The notes: generated from the sequence alone by a model not told the origin. Numbered from the stretch's first letter, positions 10,522 to 24,245 are shown. The stretch: 64,000 bases of DNA from Sepiola atlantica (GCA_963556195.1 OY744521.1:135782399-135846398); one strand, 5' to 3'. Made by a program: numbers and translations.

Positions 10522-10988
10522 TAGAAAGATATATAGATAGAGAGAGAACTGAGTATTTCAGGCCACTTTTCGTACCCCAAATATAGAACGGCATGCAATA
10601 ACGTCCTTTTTCGTTCAAGTCTCGCCGGTTAAGTGCGAGGAAGATGACTTGCTCAGAAATCACGTGGTTTGCGTGATTTCCGTTCTGTGATCCCTCCCTC
10701 CTTCGCCCTCCAAACTTTTCTATTAACACGACTACCATGTAACACTATTGCGGGTTAACGACCACACATTCTATTTTGTAAACGAATTGTTTGTGGATTC
10801 ATTTTTTGTTTCCGTTTAGTTTGGTAATAGTCTGTAATTGATGAATAATAGTTAACCCATCAAAGGGAATCTTACTGGTACAACCATTATCACTTGAATA
10901 GACTTGAATGATTACATTTCTCAACTCTCCCAAATTGGAGCCTCACCATCGGATGCAGTTTCAAGTTATACCCAGGACAGATTCTATA

Positions 10989-11098
10989 TACGGCATAGCA
11001 TAGACACAACGGTTCTCGTTAGATCACCAAGTTAAGCGACGTTGAGCCTGGTCAGTATCATATGGGTGACCACTTGGGAATGTCAGGCGCTGTATGTG
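10989..11098 (+). pseudogene. 5S rRNA-derived copy 1
   Basis: Nearly the whole length of 5S rRNA can be aligned: TACGGCATAGCATAG at the start, then GGTTCTCGTTAGATCACC, AAGTTAAGCGACGTTGAGCC, TGGTCAGTA, TATGGGTGACCACTTGGGAA and a GGCGCTGTATGTGG end. These match the conserved helices and the internal A box, IE and C box used by TFIIIA. Several substitutions in conserved positions and the isolated, non-tandem location argue for a retrocopy or the head of a 5S-derived SINE (SINE3 type) and not a working gene. The 3' flank shows no obvious poly-A. Confidence 0.85.
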
Positions 11099-12060
11099 GG
11101 AAAACGGCAATACCTCAATAAAAAGTCTAACTTTGTTAAAAGAAAAAATTTCGCCTCAGCGGGCTATATATGCGATTGAGGGTCGCTTGTGAATTTAATA
11201 TTCCCTAGAAACTTCCTCCTTCAGAAAAAACTGGATTGTACCACAAAGGGCGCGTACTACATCAAAACCGGTCAGATTCTATTTAATCTATAAATGAAAC
11301 CCTGGCATCTAATACCATTCCGGGGCAGAAGAGACACTGGAATAATAGTAACTATACGATGAAGCCCAAATTCCTACATTTTGGCCTCATCAATGGATTT
11401 ATTTTGATGTCAAACCCAGGACAATGAGCTTCTTAGACTTTTAAAACCAAATGAATCTAACCGAGTATTTATCTACTGCAGTAGATGTAGTCTGGTACAA
11501 GTTACTAGCCAAGTTCAAGAGTTATATTAGATGCTGTCATTTGAAGTGAAGACATGTCCAGCTTATGTCCAAGAGGTTGTTTTGCTTGGCCACGTGTTGA
11601 CGTCCACCGAGCGTGTCTCATAAAGACTATATTGCAATATCGTTACATAAATTTGACTAATTATATAATATTTTAGCTATAAATCAAATGAACTTACTAT
11701 TCGTTACACATTCAGAAATAACTGAATTAATTGCAACCAAACTTGGTGTGTAGATAGACTATTACACTTTAACCTATGTCGTGTAAACAGGCTAAATAAA
11801 CTTAGATGCTGCCGATTACAACAAAGTTGCTTTCAAATCCAAAGTCAACAGATTGACCTTCGACCTTGATAAGTGGTGGTTAATCAATAAGTAAAAAAGT
11901 AAGCCCCCCAACAAAATGTTTCATGAAATTATTAATGAACAGCGATCTGAAGGAATCAAAATCGATAATATTTTAGGATAAAGTGGCGTCTACATTCGCG
12001 CTTAATGAAGAAAGTGTTTACTTGCTATAGGAAAGCAAACGTTTAAAGTTATATATGTTA
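11099..12060. other. Unassigned region after 5S copy
   Basis: No gene recognised. If the 5S copy is a SINE head, part of the flank to about 11300 may be its body, but the second 5S copy shows no matching body. Confidence 0.35.
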
Positions 12061-12061
12061 A

Positions 12062-12117
<56 letters not shown>
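12062..12117. repeat. (AAT)n microsatellite
   Basis: About 18 AAT trinucleotides. Confidence 0.97.
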
Positions 12118-12118
<1 letters not shown>

Positions 12119-13415
12119 GACAAATAACTAAAAAACAATAGAAAATTTGAGAAAAGTAATATGCATGTGATAAGAAAACTGTCTCGAAATTCTGAGTGTT
12201 AAATGGTTGCTTCTTGGCAACGCCTGGTTTCCTCGCGAGTTATTAAAAGTTGTCCATTATTGTATTTTGTTATCTTATTTATTCATTTATTTATTTATTT
12301 ATTAAGTACACGTTTTCTCAACTTCATCTTTTTTATTATGTTTTCACAATTTACCATGAATTCAGCGTTCTTCGTTATTGCCTAATTTTAATTAATGCAC
12401 TACGTCTGATGCATATTGTTATGATTTAACCTTCATTTTAGGAGTTGTATGCAAACACAGAAGACAAGAACAATTGCAAAAGAAAAAAATCCTCGAGATG
12501 AAAATTGAAAATTCTTATATTTGACACTACGAAAAACTCAAATAAACTAAATAAATTAGTGTCAAAATATCGACTCGGAAATTAAGTCTTAGTTAAATAA
12601 ACAGGGAAAATTTAGATGGGATTTTACACACAAAAAAAATGAAAAGAGAAATGAGAATGGATGAAAAAAGAAAAAGAGGTATAAAAAAGATTAGTAGAGA
12701 ATAACAATAATGATGATAAAATAAAATGTTATTACATAAGAACGTTAGGAATAACAACCACAAAAAACCCTCCGGCTAAAAATATTATAACAGAAAACAA
12801 GTATTAAAACATTTATATAATCATGTTCGTTATTTTTTTATTTTGATAACTTTCATAGCAAGATGTTTTACTAGAGTTCCAATGATAGTGTTTTATAATA
12901 AGAGCAATGGGGAAGACAAGATATCGTGAGTGACGCCAAGGAGAGATTTGGCTGACAACGGTCGACCTCTTTTTAGTTGACGGACGTGTATTGAGGAAGC
13001 TGGTAGATAGAACTTCCGGTCTGGAGTAGTGGGGGAGGGGGATTGGGTATAGATAAAACCTTCAGGTCTTAAACTTCGACCCACGTCTAAGAGGCTCTGA
13101 CCAATTAAAATAAAGCTTTGAACTCATTATTCCTCGATCAAACAAAGTCACATAATGGCAGATTAAATATGGCTGCCAAGAAAGTCTGACACCGTTGCAG
13201 GTAACAAGAATAAAACAAGGGCAATGTAATAATAGTAATTATTTATATTCATTTATTGGCCTCTTATTTGGAAAGGGTGTGGGGAAGCAAAGGTTGCACA
13301 ACTAGCGATTAAAAGTCCAGTGATATATAGGATGAGTAGAGATAGAGCCATACATTTCCCAAATGTATTAAAGAAGGAAGTTGAACACAGACCTGGTAAC
13401 CATATTTGTTATATT
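12118..13415. other. Unassigned AT-rich DNA
   Basis: No gene, RNA or mobile element recognised. A (TTTA)n-like run lies at 12280-12303. Confidence 0.4.
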
Positions 13416-13419
13416 TAGA

Positions 13420-14513
<1,094 letters not shown>

Positions 14514-14541
14514 TTTTATTTTATTTTATTTTATTTTATTT
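14514..14541. repeat. (TTTTA)n microsatellite
   Basis: Five to six TTTTA units. Confidence 0.9.
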
Positions 14542-14754
14542 ACAAGTTAAAAATGATAGAACATAAGAAATATGAGAAATGTTAATGAGAGGTTCCGGAA
14601 AATACAGGTGTCCTCATTGATTTTCAGAAAACACCGAGTGTTCCTCGGTAGGGTTAAAGACTATAAATGTGTGGACAATTCAGCAAATGATACTACATAT
14701 ACACCTTCTATCACCCAACCAAAGCGGAGTATATCCTTAAGCTGCATCCCCAAA

Positions 14755-15040
14755 TTTAAATATTAAAACATATAAAAATAAATAATAAAAAATGTAATAG
14801 TGTTATGGGCTGGATGCAAATAGACATAAGGTTAATCATTCAATCCCAGACAAGTCGATTTTTTATTTATTTTGTTTTGCTGATGAAACAATAAAAGTTT
14901 AAATATTAAAACATATAAAAATAAATAATAAAAAATATAATAGTGTTATGGGCTGGATGCAAATAGACATAAGGTTAATCATTCAATCCCAGACAAGTTG
15001 ATTTTTTATTTATTTTGTTTTGCTGATGAAACAATAAAAG
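14755..15040. repeat. Two-copy tandem duplication, period 143 bp
   Basis: Copies 14755-14897 and 14898-15040 start TTTAAATATTAAAAC and end AACAATAAAAG. I see only two substitutions between them (G/A in the AAATGTAATAG block and C/T in the CAAGTCG block), so the duplication is young or kept uniform. Confidence 0.97.
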
Positions 15041-17127
15041 TTCTACCTCTGTGGAGGGAGGTCCCAATTAAAGCGTCTTAAAATTATCACAATTAGCTCA
15101 AAATTTAAGAAATGCCTGTGTTTCGGTCAATGGTAAGTATAAATTAAATCAGACGTGATAGACTCATGTTCCTCTGAGTGTCACGTGGGTTAAGATGTTT
15201 TATCTTAATGGCCGCACGTGACTAATTGAAGTCGTTGAATAAAATGTTTGCAGAATATTTTTGTTACTTAGAAACATACAATATGTACACAAATGATTTG
15301 TTCATTCGTTCCCTTTCATAGTGCACTAAAGATTTCACTAAATTACATTTAAACTTATGAAGTTTTCTAAAAAAATAATTCATGGGAGTTGTTAGAAAAA
15401 CGTAAAAATTTGGATCACACATACTCCGCAGATGCATTTGTGGGTCATTTCTACTTTTGAAGTCGATAAAATATTTTTTAATGTAAACAAACATTTCCAA
15501 TTAACAAGCGCGCCATTTTTCAATGAAAGGCGTACTTTATCCAGTATAAATTATAAAAACTACAATTTTGGCCGTTAAATGATGAAATTAGAATATATTT
15601 TATGCAGGCCACAAGCGTGCCTGCGAAGGGCCGCACGCGATCAGCGGGACACATGTTTTACATGTCTAGTTTAACTTCCATTAAAATAAAAACAAAAAAA
15701 TATTCTTCAGCAATATCATTCAGTAATGGTTCAATTCTCTCTCGAAAACTTTTTAAAAAAAGAAAATAGATTAACCATTAACCCTTTTAGGACAATGTGA
15801 ATAGGAGTAGTGTTTAATTCCTAGATTTCAAGGTCATGGATCTACTAACCTCAAATTAGTCAGCAGATACAATTTTCGTTTTATATATAACTAGCCAACG
15901 GTTCGTTTTACGTTCAGTTTCTAAAATTTACCTGAATTTTAGAGTCTGGTTATAAAAGTCTTTTTATCACTGGTGGCGAGTTTTGAAAGATCTAAAAAAT
16001 AACTTGTCTTGATCGGCGTATTATGTATTCAGTTGTTTTTTTTAAGATATATTTTGATTAGAATTATCTCATTATTTTTTATCATGAAATCAGCGTTTAG
16101 TATCTTTATTGAAACTCTATCAATCCGATAACGGAGAGCATGTTAGTCAGTTTTCATTTTTGTTGTGAACAAACCTCAAGTTCCGTGATTCATAAATGGT
16201 CTGAGTTTTTGGCACGCATTGTATGGATAAAACTGATAGGCAAACGATTTAAATAGATTAGCACGTGCGTATCTATTTTCTGTGGCAAACACCACCAACG
16301 ATTACCTTAGCTAATCTCATAAACTTCATTGCGTGATTATTTTTTATTTTGCGAAGTTTTTGTTTTTCTTAATATAAAACAACATTAACAAACAAAAAGC
16401 GCAGTGAGTTTGTTACAAACAGTAGCAGCAAGAAAATGTGATAACCTCTTTAGATCGAGTGCATATGCTAAACAAAAATAATTTCAAAGAATTAGGTGCG
16501 GAATATGTTAACTGATTGTTTGAAGGTTCATTTTAAAAGATACCGACGCTAAATTGATACATTTCCTTTCTTTTAAGCCTCCGAAGTAAAGATGAAATAA
16601 CAGGCGAGATTATGTCACACCTTGAACAACTATTTTCATCATTAATCGAGCTTAAATTAACGGAATGTTACTCTGACCTGAAAAACACAAAATGGTGTTG
16701 TACTCGTTCCTAACATTTAACATTATTAAGCGACCTACCGCAGTCTTTCCACAGGAATCTATCCATCCGGCTGTCTGTTTACATCAATCTGTTGTTGTTG
16801 TTGTTTCCATTATATATAATTTGTACATTCATCTAGCAAGCTAAAACTCAAGAGCTAGAAAATTAAGATCAAGAAACTAATAATATATATATATATGAGT
16901 TAGTATGTATTTAATAAAAGTTTTAGACAAAATCGATAATTAGTGTATGGAAAAATGGATAAGCAAGACAACAGACTAGTAGATATTAGGACACAAGGAC
17001 ATAAAAACTGAACAATATATTCTGATCCATTTGTTCTATGTTCATTTGCTTAGCTTTAATGATGTGTTTGTGTCTTTATTTCAATAGTCTGTTAGTTAGC
17101 TTATCAACTATTACATCCACTAATTTA

Positions 17128-17130
<3 letters not shown>
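15041..17130. other. Unassigned AT-rich DNA
   Basis: No gene recognised. A 78-codon minus ORF at 15264-15500 has no known relative. A short TA run lies at 16881-16896. Confidence 0.4.

Positions 17131-17171
<41 letters not shown>
17131..17171. repeat. (TA)n microsatellite
   Basis: TA dinucleotides. Confidence 0.95.
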
Positions 17172-17175
<4 letters not shown>

Positions 17176-19560
17176 GCATACATAATGCTAGTCAACGCTA
17201 CCCGATGTTACCAGGTATTTTAATGGGTTGTTTTGGAGGGGAGAGGACGGAAACATGTTACATTTACGTGACAGAAATAGGAATTCTGAAAATATTTTCA
17301 TGTAACTAATAATTAGGAAAAAGGTTTTTTCCGTGGAAGGGGTACTCTGTTACATTTAAGAGGTGAAAAAGACTAATTGACATGACTGTAATAGAAATTG
17401 CAGCAGTTGATTTATTTCTCTCCTGTTACTTGTAACCTGTTTCTCATCTCTTCAAAATTGCATCACAAAAATCATAAGTTTTAATAATATTATTATTAAC
17501 GTTTTCAATTTGAAAGCCAATTCAGAATAACGAAAATCAGAAATATTAGTCATAAAAAGTAGAAAAGAAAAAATGGATAATAATACTTGAATTTGAACAA
17601 CAAAAAACTGTTTGACTTCGAAAGATATTTGATTTTTTTGCTGTTACTTTAATCAATGCTATTTAAATTTTAAACATCAGGCAACGTGCGCGCTCTTTAC
17701 CACTTCTCTAACTTTACGTCATCCAACATGCAGCGTCATTCTATCTCTTTTTGTCTTAGTCTTGCCTCCTCTATCGCGCTTTCACATCTTTTGAAGTAAG
17801 ACCACGTTTTTATACACAAAATGAAATCCTTTCACTTTGGGTAACGTTTCATTTATTTATTACGAAACATGAATTAACTCCTAAAACTTTACTAGACAAT
17901 AAATTATTGAATTTGACATTTTCAAACGAAATAATCTCTATGATACTTTCGCTCAGTCTTTGGGGTTGCAAAAATTAACCTATATTCTCAAATACCTGTA
18001 AAGATTATCGCTCATATGAAAAACTGATTTTCGTTTTAACATCTTATTTAAAAGAAAGCATGTAGCCGTATCACGAAATAGGTTCAAACGAAAGTCCTTC
18101 TAGTAAACATTAGACTAGTATTTGCGCTGAAAATTGTCGCCACCCTCTCTCTTTCTCTTTATTTTGAATTACTTTTACTTTTATAAGCGTTAAGCATTAT
18201 GGATAGGAATAAATATTCTACGAATTTCAGAGAGCCTTGTTATCTAATATACTAAGTCAAAAACGCCACGAACATTTGATCAATTTAGTTATCAATTCGA
18301 GATTATGAATTAGTGGGATTGAAGCATGTAATTGGAGCAAAATGGTAAGTAGTTAGCATGAAAAAAATTATTGAAATATTAAGATAAACAGGGTAATATT
18401 TATTTCTCGAAACATGCTCATGTAAAATCGAACATAGAGAACTTTATGAATTCTTCTCGTTTAATTCGTAAGCGGCTGGCAGTGTTTAAGGAATAAACAA
18501 AAATGCTTCCGGTCGGAGAAATTATTCTTTGAAAGAAACTTAAGAGAATCAATTTAGTGTAAAAATCATGCGGCAAGTGAGAATCAAATATCGATTTGGC
18601 AGATGTAATGCTATTTAGATATGTTGGCGAGAATTAGAGGGATTAGAATTGTTTATGTTTGTTCCGTTAAGCTTTCCCATGTTTCGGAATCTTTTAGATG
18701 AGGATTAACTTGTACAATTCCGATCATTCAAGCTACTATTCTCATATTGTTTGTTTTTGTTATTTTCACAATGTTTCGATGGATAATTACTAAGTCTATT
18801 GTAAAAATGACGAGAACGAGGACAATAGACTTCCGTGGATTAAATAAAGGGTTCCATATAGGTTACCCCAGTTCAGTATATAGATTACCGAGTTCGAAGT
18901 CTGAGGTTTCATCAGCTGAAACGCTGTGAGAATAATATCGAACATGAGAATAGTAGTCCGAAAAATCCAAATAATACAAGCTTTCTAGTGTTAATTAATA
19001 ATTAAATAGTGTTATATTCGTCAGTGGTATTATTTGTTATATAATAATACACAGCCATCTCCAAGTAGCCTTCTTTGTTAGATACAAATAAATAGGCAAT
19101 AACTACGCGCCCTATTTTCAGAAAATCTGGTGAAAACATGCCACATGGGCTACTGAAGAACTTGGTGTAGATCCAAATAAAGGCAGTGATTCGGAAGATT
19201 TAAGCATATTCATTTAATGTTTTGTTTAAAATAGACATTAACATTCGTATGTTTCCGTTTTTTGTTCGCTTTTTGTTTTACGTTAAAGACGGCGAATTTA
19301 TTTTTCGGTTTCTGATTAATTTATCAATTCAAATCTCATTATGACAGATGTTTGTTATAATTTCACTTTGTTTGTGTTAAGCCCTGGCGGATGTATGCGC
19401 TCCAATGTGTGACATTCTAGTTTGCTGCTAATGTAGTCACGATAGAATTTCGTCGACTGACGTGTTATTCCAAAGAGTTCCCTCTACAAGAGTAGTTGCT
19501 CTACCGAGGCTTTAAAGTTTAGTCTACTCTTTTCATCATAACTCATCCAACTATAAACCA
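17172..19560. other. Unassigned AT-rich DNA
   Basis: No gene, RNA or mobile element recognised on either strand. Confidence 0.4.
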
Positions 19561-19569
19561 CTATAATCA

Positions 19570-19800
19570 AATTCATATGTATATTTATTTATCTCCTCTG
19601 CAAGAGATTAGGCACAAGATGAGGTTTTGGTGGAGTGCACTCTGGCCTACAAAACTGCCTGAGCAACCCCGTCGGCATTCTTCCGTCGGGGTGCCTCACA
19701 CAATTAGCAATAAACTAACCTCTTCTCAGTGAGAAAGTAAAGGCTGGGAGGTGGACATCCTAGGACTGAACAGGACCATACTCAGCCCGACGACAACAAA
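19570..19800 (-). mobile_element. Body of U2-linked repeat, copy without U2 head
   Basis: It aligns with 28690-28960: a TTTATTTATCTCCTC-type end, TTAGGCACAA, GTGCACTCTGGCC, CCCCGTCGGCATTC, GGGGTGCCTCA, AGCAATAAACT, a paired CTC..GAG box and GGCTGGGAGGTGGACATCCT appear in the same order in both. Beyond about 19790 the two differ: this copy has no U2-like sequence. Orientation is assigned from the 29-kb copy. Confidence 0.7.
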
Positions 19801-20056
19801 ACCACTGTCGGACCGATGGACGTATCCCAAAAAACAACGGGAAAGTTATATATATATAAGATTCACAATATATTAATAGAAAATAGATTCATAGAAAATA
19901 GATTCATAGAAAAAAAAGTAAAATAAGATTTTTTTTATTTTTGTAAGAAATGAAATAAAAGTAAAATAGATAAATAGAAAAATAAATGGAGTCAGTATAT
20001 AAGAATGTTTTAATGTTGAATAAATTACAACAGATTTACGAATAATTTTCTCCTTG

Positions 20057-20310
20057 AGATGTTTCGTAGTTGGAGAAATGTTTATTGAAGTACAAGTTAG
20101 TTTATATGATGGATTTGTTTAAATGTCATCTGCAAACAAAAGGCATCGTTTCGGCGACGCCCGAATATTTGGTTAATTAAAACTAAGAAAATATTTTGAG
20201 AATGATATCACCGATCAATAAGTAAGGGAGGGTTAGAAGTTTCTGGGAAGTTTGACAGATGGGTTCAAGAGTGCGCAATTGATGGCAGAATTAGGAGAGC
20301 GATAGCCCTC
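20057..20310 (+). repeat. Dispersed repeat, family A, copy 2
   Basis: Diverged copy of 1-300, with several small deletions. It ends, like copy 1, at a CT-rich run (20310-20341). Confidence 0.75.
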
Positions 20311-20402
20311 CTTCTCCTTCTCCCTCTCTCTCTCTCTCTCTAATAAATAAACAAGGACAGCTATTAAGGTGTGTCCATTTAAGCTGTGCGTTTAGCTATG
20401 AA

Positions 20403-20695
20403 AATGCTATTTTAAACTTAAGCGTGACAGACAAGAAAATCTCATTCAAAATTCTTAAGTTAATCTAACTCAAATTTTAGGCATATATGATTGGCTATTA
20501 CCACAATTGACGCCAATGTTCATAAAGCGTGACCGTGTTCATTTTGAATATTAAAATTTACTGAAAAAACGCTTAAGCTTATCAGACGCACGTCTCACAC
20601 GCGTGGACGCATCTAAAATGCTATTCCAAACTTAAGCGCGTCAGACAGATAAAAATACTTTTTTCAAACTTAAGCGTAACAGACTTACGGCAGGT
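20403..20695. repeat. Cluster of TTAAGCGTGACAGAC-like motifs
   Basis: AAACTTAAGCGTGACAGACA-like units occur near 20415, 20630 and 20668 in direct orientation, and a related AACGCTTAAGCTTATCAGAC lies near 20569. The unit contains the palindrome CTTAAG. Nature unknown. Confidence 0.55.
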
Positions 20696-20719
20696 CATAA
20701 TAAACAAATTGTAGTACTT

Positions 20720-20920
20720 TTTTCTGATACTACACGCCATCTTTTTCTGTCTTCGGTGACTGAATTAGAAATCATTCTGGATTGAAGAAATTTTTCTTTT
20801 GTCCCAATCCAGAGTTACCCTGCTTTTTGGGGAACTTGATTGCCCCCCCCACACATTAAAAACCGACCTTGTGTCTAACTGCCCTCGTGGTGAGGCAAGT
20901 ACAAAGTGACAGGCTGACAG
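20720..20920 (+). repeat. Dispersed repeat, family P
   Basis: Shares CTTTTTGGGG, a CCCCACA-TTAAAAACCGACC block and TGTGTCTAACTGCCCT with 51215-51330 (plus) and, inverted, with 2225-2400 and 3155-3265. Four diverged copies in one window. Confidence 0.7.
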
Positions 20921-20959
20921 ATGGAGAGAGCCTGTTATACAGATGCATTGATGCATCTA

Positions 20960-21820
20960 AAAATTCTGACCCTCCCCCTACCGAAAACGGAATTGGTTGG
21001 TATTTTTAGGCGAAGTTGGTTTAAAGACACGAACATTTGGTTCAGAAGACTTCGAATATACACGAAGAGAAACTCCATTAATCTTTTCAACGTAAACATG
21101 ACGAGATCGTTTTCAAAGCAGAAATTAAATTCACTTTGGAATGAATCCCTAAAATAAAAACTAGAAAACTAAAAAAAAAAACGAAGGGTTAACTACTTAA
21201 AAGTACTTATCAGTTGAGAAAAACGGGTGAGATTCTCCCCTCAACAACCTAAAAGCATTGGTTTTTAGAGACGATACCGTCCGTTGCCAGTGCTAAATAT
21301 GTTTCTATGATTATGACAGACTTCTGGTTATATGATATCACGAATGTCTTATTTTGTTTTAACTTCTGTAAAATAAATAAATAAAAGATCTCCTTGAATG
21401 TTGGGCGTGGTATCGACCCTTTGCTTCATGGACATTTCTCTGAGACTAACGGCATTGCCGTTTGCAGACATTCTAGTCTGATTCTACGCAGCTGTTCTGA
21501 AGAACGCAGATATTTTTTCATTAGAGAAATTGCATTTCAACCAGACGGTAGCGAGCCATGTCTATCATAACTCGAAAACACTTAAAATGCGCACACCGTT
21601 TGGAAAGCTTGGTGTACTAAAAATTGGATACTTTTCATAGATGCGGTACTCTGTCTTTTTGTCTGTATACTTATCACATAATAAGCACGCTTTTTTGTTG
21701 TATATACTTTTTGAACCAATATAATACAGTTGTTTTTCACAATTTCTCATAAACGGTTAGAAAATTAGCTAAAAGTGCTCAGAAGAATGAAGATTCTAAA
21801 TGACATACCAATTTGACAGT
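20960..21820. other. Unassigned region
   Basis: The ORFs at 20921-21157 (plus) and 21565-21750 (minus) have no recognisable homology. Confidence 0.35.
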
Positions 21821-21825
21821 TTCTA

Positions 21826-21938
21826 ATAACGATATAGACATATTGACACACCGGTTCCCGCGATATCACTGAAGTTAAACGATATTGAGACTGGTCAGAT
21901 GGGTGACGATTTGGGAATACCAGGTGCTGTATGTGGAC
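21826..21938 (+). pseudogene. 5S rRNA-derived copy 2
   Basis: ACACCGGTTCCCGCGATATC, ACTGAAGTTAAACGATATT, GAGACTGGTCAG, ATGGGTGACGATTTGGGAAT and ACCAGGTGCTGTATGTGG follow 5S rRNA order. About seven bases (the TACTTGG part before the C box) are missing, which breaks the spacing of the internal promoter. It is more degraded than copy 1 at 11.0 kb, and the flanks of the two copies are not obviously alike. Confidence 0.82.
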
Positions 21939-22143
21939 ACCTAGCTATGAGCAAAATAGTGTCGCCAACCCGAAGTGCCTAGATTGGCGACTATGACAAA
22001 AGAAAACCCGAGTGACAGTCACCAATAAAGTATCGGAAACAAGGAAGGGGTTCCTCGAAGAGTAATCAAAAACCCTGATGGTGAATAATCATAATGTTCT
22101 TTGTTGGTCTTATATAATGCGACATACATACAATATAGACTGT

Positions 22144-22178
22144 TATATATATATATATATATATATATATAGATATAT

Positions 22179-22210
<32 letters not shown>
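22144..22210. repeat. (TA)n(GA)n microsatellite
   Basis: TA tract with interspersed GATA, followed by GA dinucleotides. Confidence 0.95.
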
Positions 22211-22211
<1 letters not shown>

Positions 22212-22338
22212 TAGGTTTGTTAATTAATCAATTCAAATTTATAAGACAAAAAACACGTATAGTGCAACAAGCCATGTATAAAAACATGTGAAAACAATTT
22301 ACATCCATATACAGTCTAACTGTTTATCCCAAACCGCT

Positions 22339-22640
22339 TTAAATGTGAATATGGTAGTCATCGTTGTTCCATGGAGCAAGATCACGGGCAGAGAATGCGG
22401 ACTTTTTTCTTTGAGCCGAAAGCGACGGTGGTAGGGTTAACAACTTTTCGAAGGGTAGACTATCATTCCTGTTGATGATATTGTACGCCAGAATCAAGTC
22501 TCCTTGAATCCTCCGCTGCTCAAATGACAATAGATTTAGGCTTTGAAGCCACTCTTTGCGGGTTAGCATCCTGGTTGCCAACTGTTGAACACGCCCCAGA
22601 TGTACGATATCTTTTTGTAGATAATTAAACATTATTCTAT
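22339..22640 (-). pseudogene. Non-LTR retrotransposon reverse transcriptase, C-terminal relic
   Basis: The minus-strand frame reads LGRVQQLATRML, LNLLSFEQRRIQGDLILAYN and SAFSARDLAPWNN. This is the thumb/C-terminal pattern of CR1/Jockey-clade LINE proteins: V-Q-x-x-A-T-x-M, then L-x-x-L-x-x-R-R-x-x-G-D-L-I, then F-S-x-R-x-x-x-x-W-N. Only about 97 codons remain; the catalytic YADD region and the endonuclease are absent. The frame is open but isolated, so it is a 5'-truncated insertion and not a working gene. Confidence 0.85.
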
Positions 22641-22828
22641 TTTAAAACAAATTTATATTTAATCTTAAACCTAACATTTATTTTAAACTTTTGTTTTACT
22701 TTAAAATGTATATGCAATTAGCAGTCTTTGTAAAAAAAGAAACATCTATTCTACAATTAATGTTTATTTGAATTAGGTTTAGTACACAACATTTTGAATG
22801 CTAATATTAGCTTATGCATTAACTCGGA

Positions 22829-22856
22829 CAACGCTTGGGAGCCCTACTAGTAAATT
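22829..22856 (-). repeat. Recurrent ACTAG...GCGTTG motif
   Basis: On the minus strand ACTAGTAGGGCTCCCAAGCG then TTGTCCGAG. Related stretches occur at 24209-24245 (plus), 32312-32338 (minus) and 62996-63023 (minus). It may mark the end of an unidentified dispersed element. Confidence 0.5.
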
Positions 22857-23063
22857 AATAATGTCAGAATTCTTGAAGCGTATTGTCCTACATAATGACT
22901 GCTCTTTTAGCTGAACACGCTAGAAAGAAAACGTCTATTAATGTTTGCATGACATTTGTGCTGATATAGGTTCGTTTGTACGAAATACTTGTCAGACAAC
23001 ACTCCAGGTGCTCCTTGTCACTTGTATAACCCATAACACAGCAAAGATTAGTTCACAAGATTA

Positions 23064-23181
<118 letters not shown>

Positions 23182-23689
23182 AAAATAATGCTCGTCTAAG
23201 AACGAGTTAAATTTATTCTTCCAACGGTAATGTTTTTCAATACTTAAGTCCTCTTACAAAGATTAATGACACAAAACTTCATGTCTAGAATCCCGATTCC
23301 AATTTTTAGTTCAATGATTTTGATTCTTAAAAAGGTCTAAAATTTATTGCTCTAACTTAATGGATCTTAAGAAATTGAAATTCAAAGAATGTTTCTTTAT
23401 TGTTGTTAATGACGATGGATCAAATTCAATATGAATCTAAAATATTTCAAATAGAAATTGGGTCCTTATTATGTCCCCCTAAAATATAACCCACATTGCG
23501 CATTACAGCTGTATTCAAAAATTCATAATAATCAGTTAATTAGTTTAATTAAATCTATACACAAATATATTTCCATAAATATATTAATATATATAATACT
23601 TTTGTTCATCCAAAACAAGTCATATTGCAACAGAAGCGTAAGCGCATACTGTGATAAGGGGGCATATTTATAGGGATCCCATTGGATAT

Positions 23690-24085
23690 AGGCTTATCCA
23701 GCAAGATGTTTGCTTATATTATATATCAATTTCTGTATGTTGGTAAGGTCGAACAAACGAAACAAAAAAACAGTTTGAGGAAAGAAGCTATCAGAATAGA
23801 AAAACTTCCGGCATCGAGGACATCTGCAGTAAAGATTCTGCTGCTAGTTGGGTGGGTCGAAGGTATTTTTGTACAGAAGGGTACAAGTGCAGTAGGTTCG
23901 TCCGAGCACATTACGTGGAAGTACTTATAAAACAAGCACAAATATACAATACTGCAGCGATGTGACAAAGGCTGGGTATTGACAGACAGTGCGGGACCTA
24001 TTAAGTGATATATTGTCTTTTGCACTCTATAAAAGAGGAAGGGGCTAGTGGGTGGTACACTAGCCCAGATGTGGCAACAATACTC
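23690..24085 (-). pseudogene. CR1/Jockey-like LINE relic, family L, copy 1
   Basis: The minus-strand frame at 24025-23726 contains IYHLIGPALSVNTQPLSHRC and YLCLFYKYFHVMCSDE. This matches the C-terminal segment of CR1-like reverse transcriptases (x-L-I-G-D-P-L-x-x-L-x-x-L-x-H-R-R-x-V-x-x-L-x-L-F-Y-R-Y-F-x-x-x-C-S-x-E-L). Further downstream, another frame carries a PRCR-like segment, so frameshifts are present. The same family recurs at 53130-53480 and 57365-57655. Confidence 0.82.
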
Positions 24086-24208
24086 TATGCACGAGCGAAT
24101 GTTTTATTGAGCTATAGGATACTGACAGATGTAAAAAGTTTCCGATCCCTGTAAAGGGAGCCCACATTATTATCAGCGAACTTGGCAGGAACTTCTATGT
24201 ATTTATAC

Positions 24209-24245
24209 TAGCTGTCCCTAACCAGCGTTGCTCAAGAGTTTGTAT
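24209..24245 (+). repeat. Recurrent ACTAG...GCGTTG motif
   Basis: ACTAGCTGTCCCTAACCAGC then GTTGCTC, a plus-strand member of the set at 22829, 32312 and 62996. Here it lies just upstream of the 24277-24900 array. Confidence 0.5.

Noticed and set aside
10412..10738. 108-codon minus-strand ORF
   Set aside because: Half is Tyr-Ile repeat from the TA tract; the remainder has no known relative.
14880..15040. GCTGATGAAACAATAAAAG as a hammerhead core
   Set aside because: No stem II between CTGATGA and GAAAC; occurs twice only because of the tandem duplication.
18900..18935. TTTCATCAGCTGAAACGC as a possible hammerhead
   Set aside because: CTGATGA on the minus strand is followed directly by AAC with no room for stem II; just a small palindrome.
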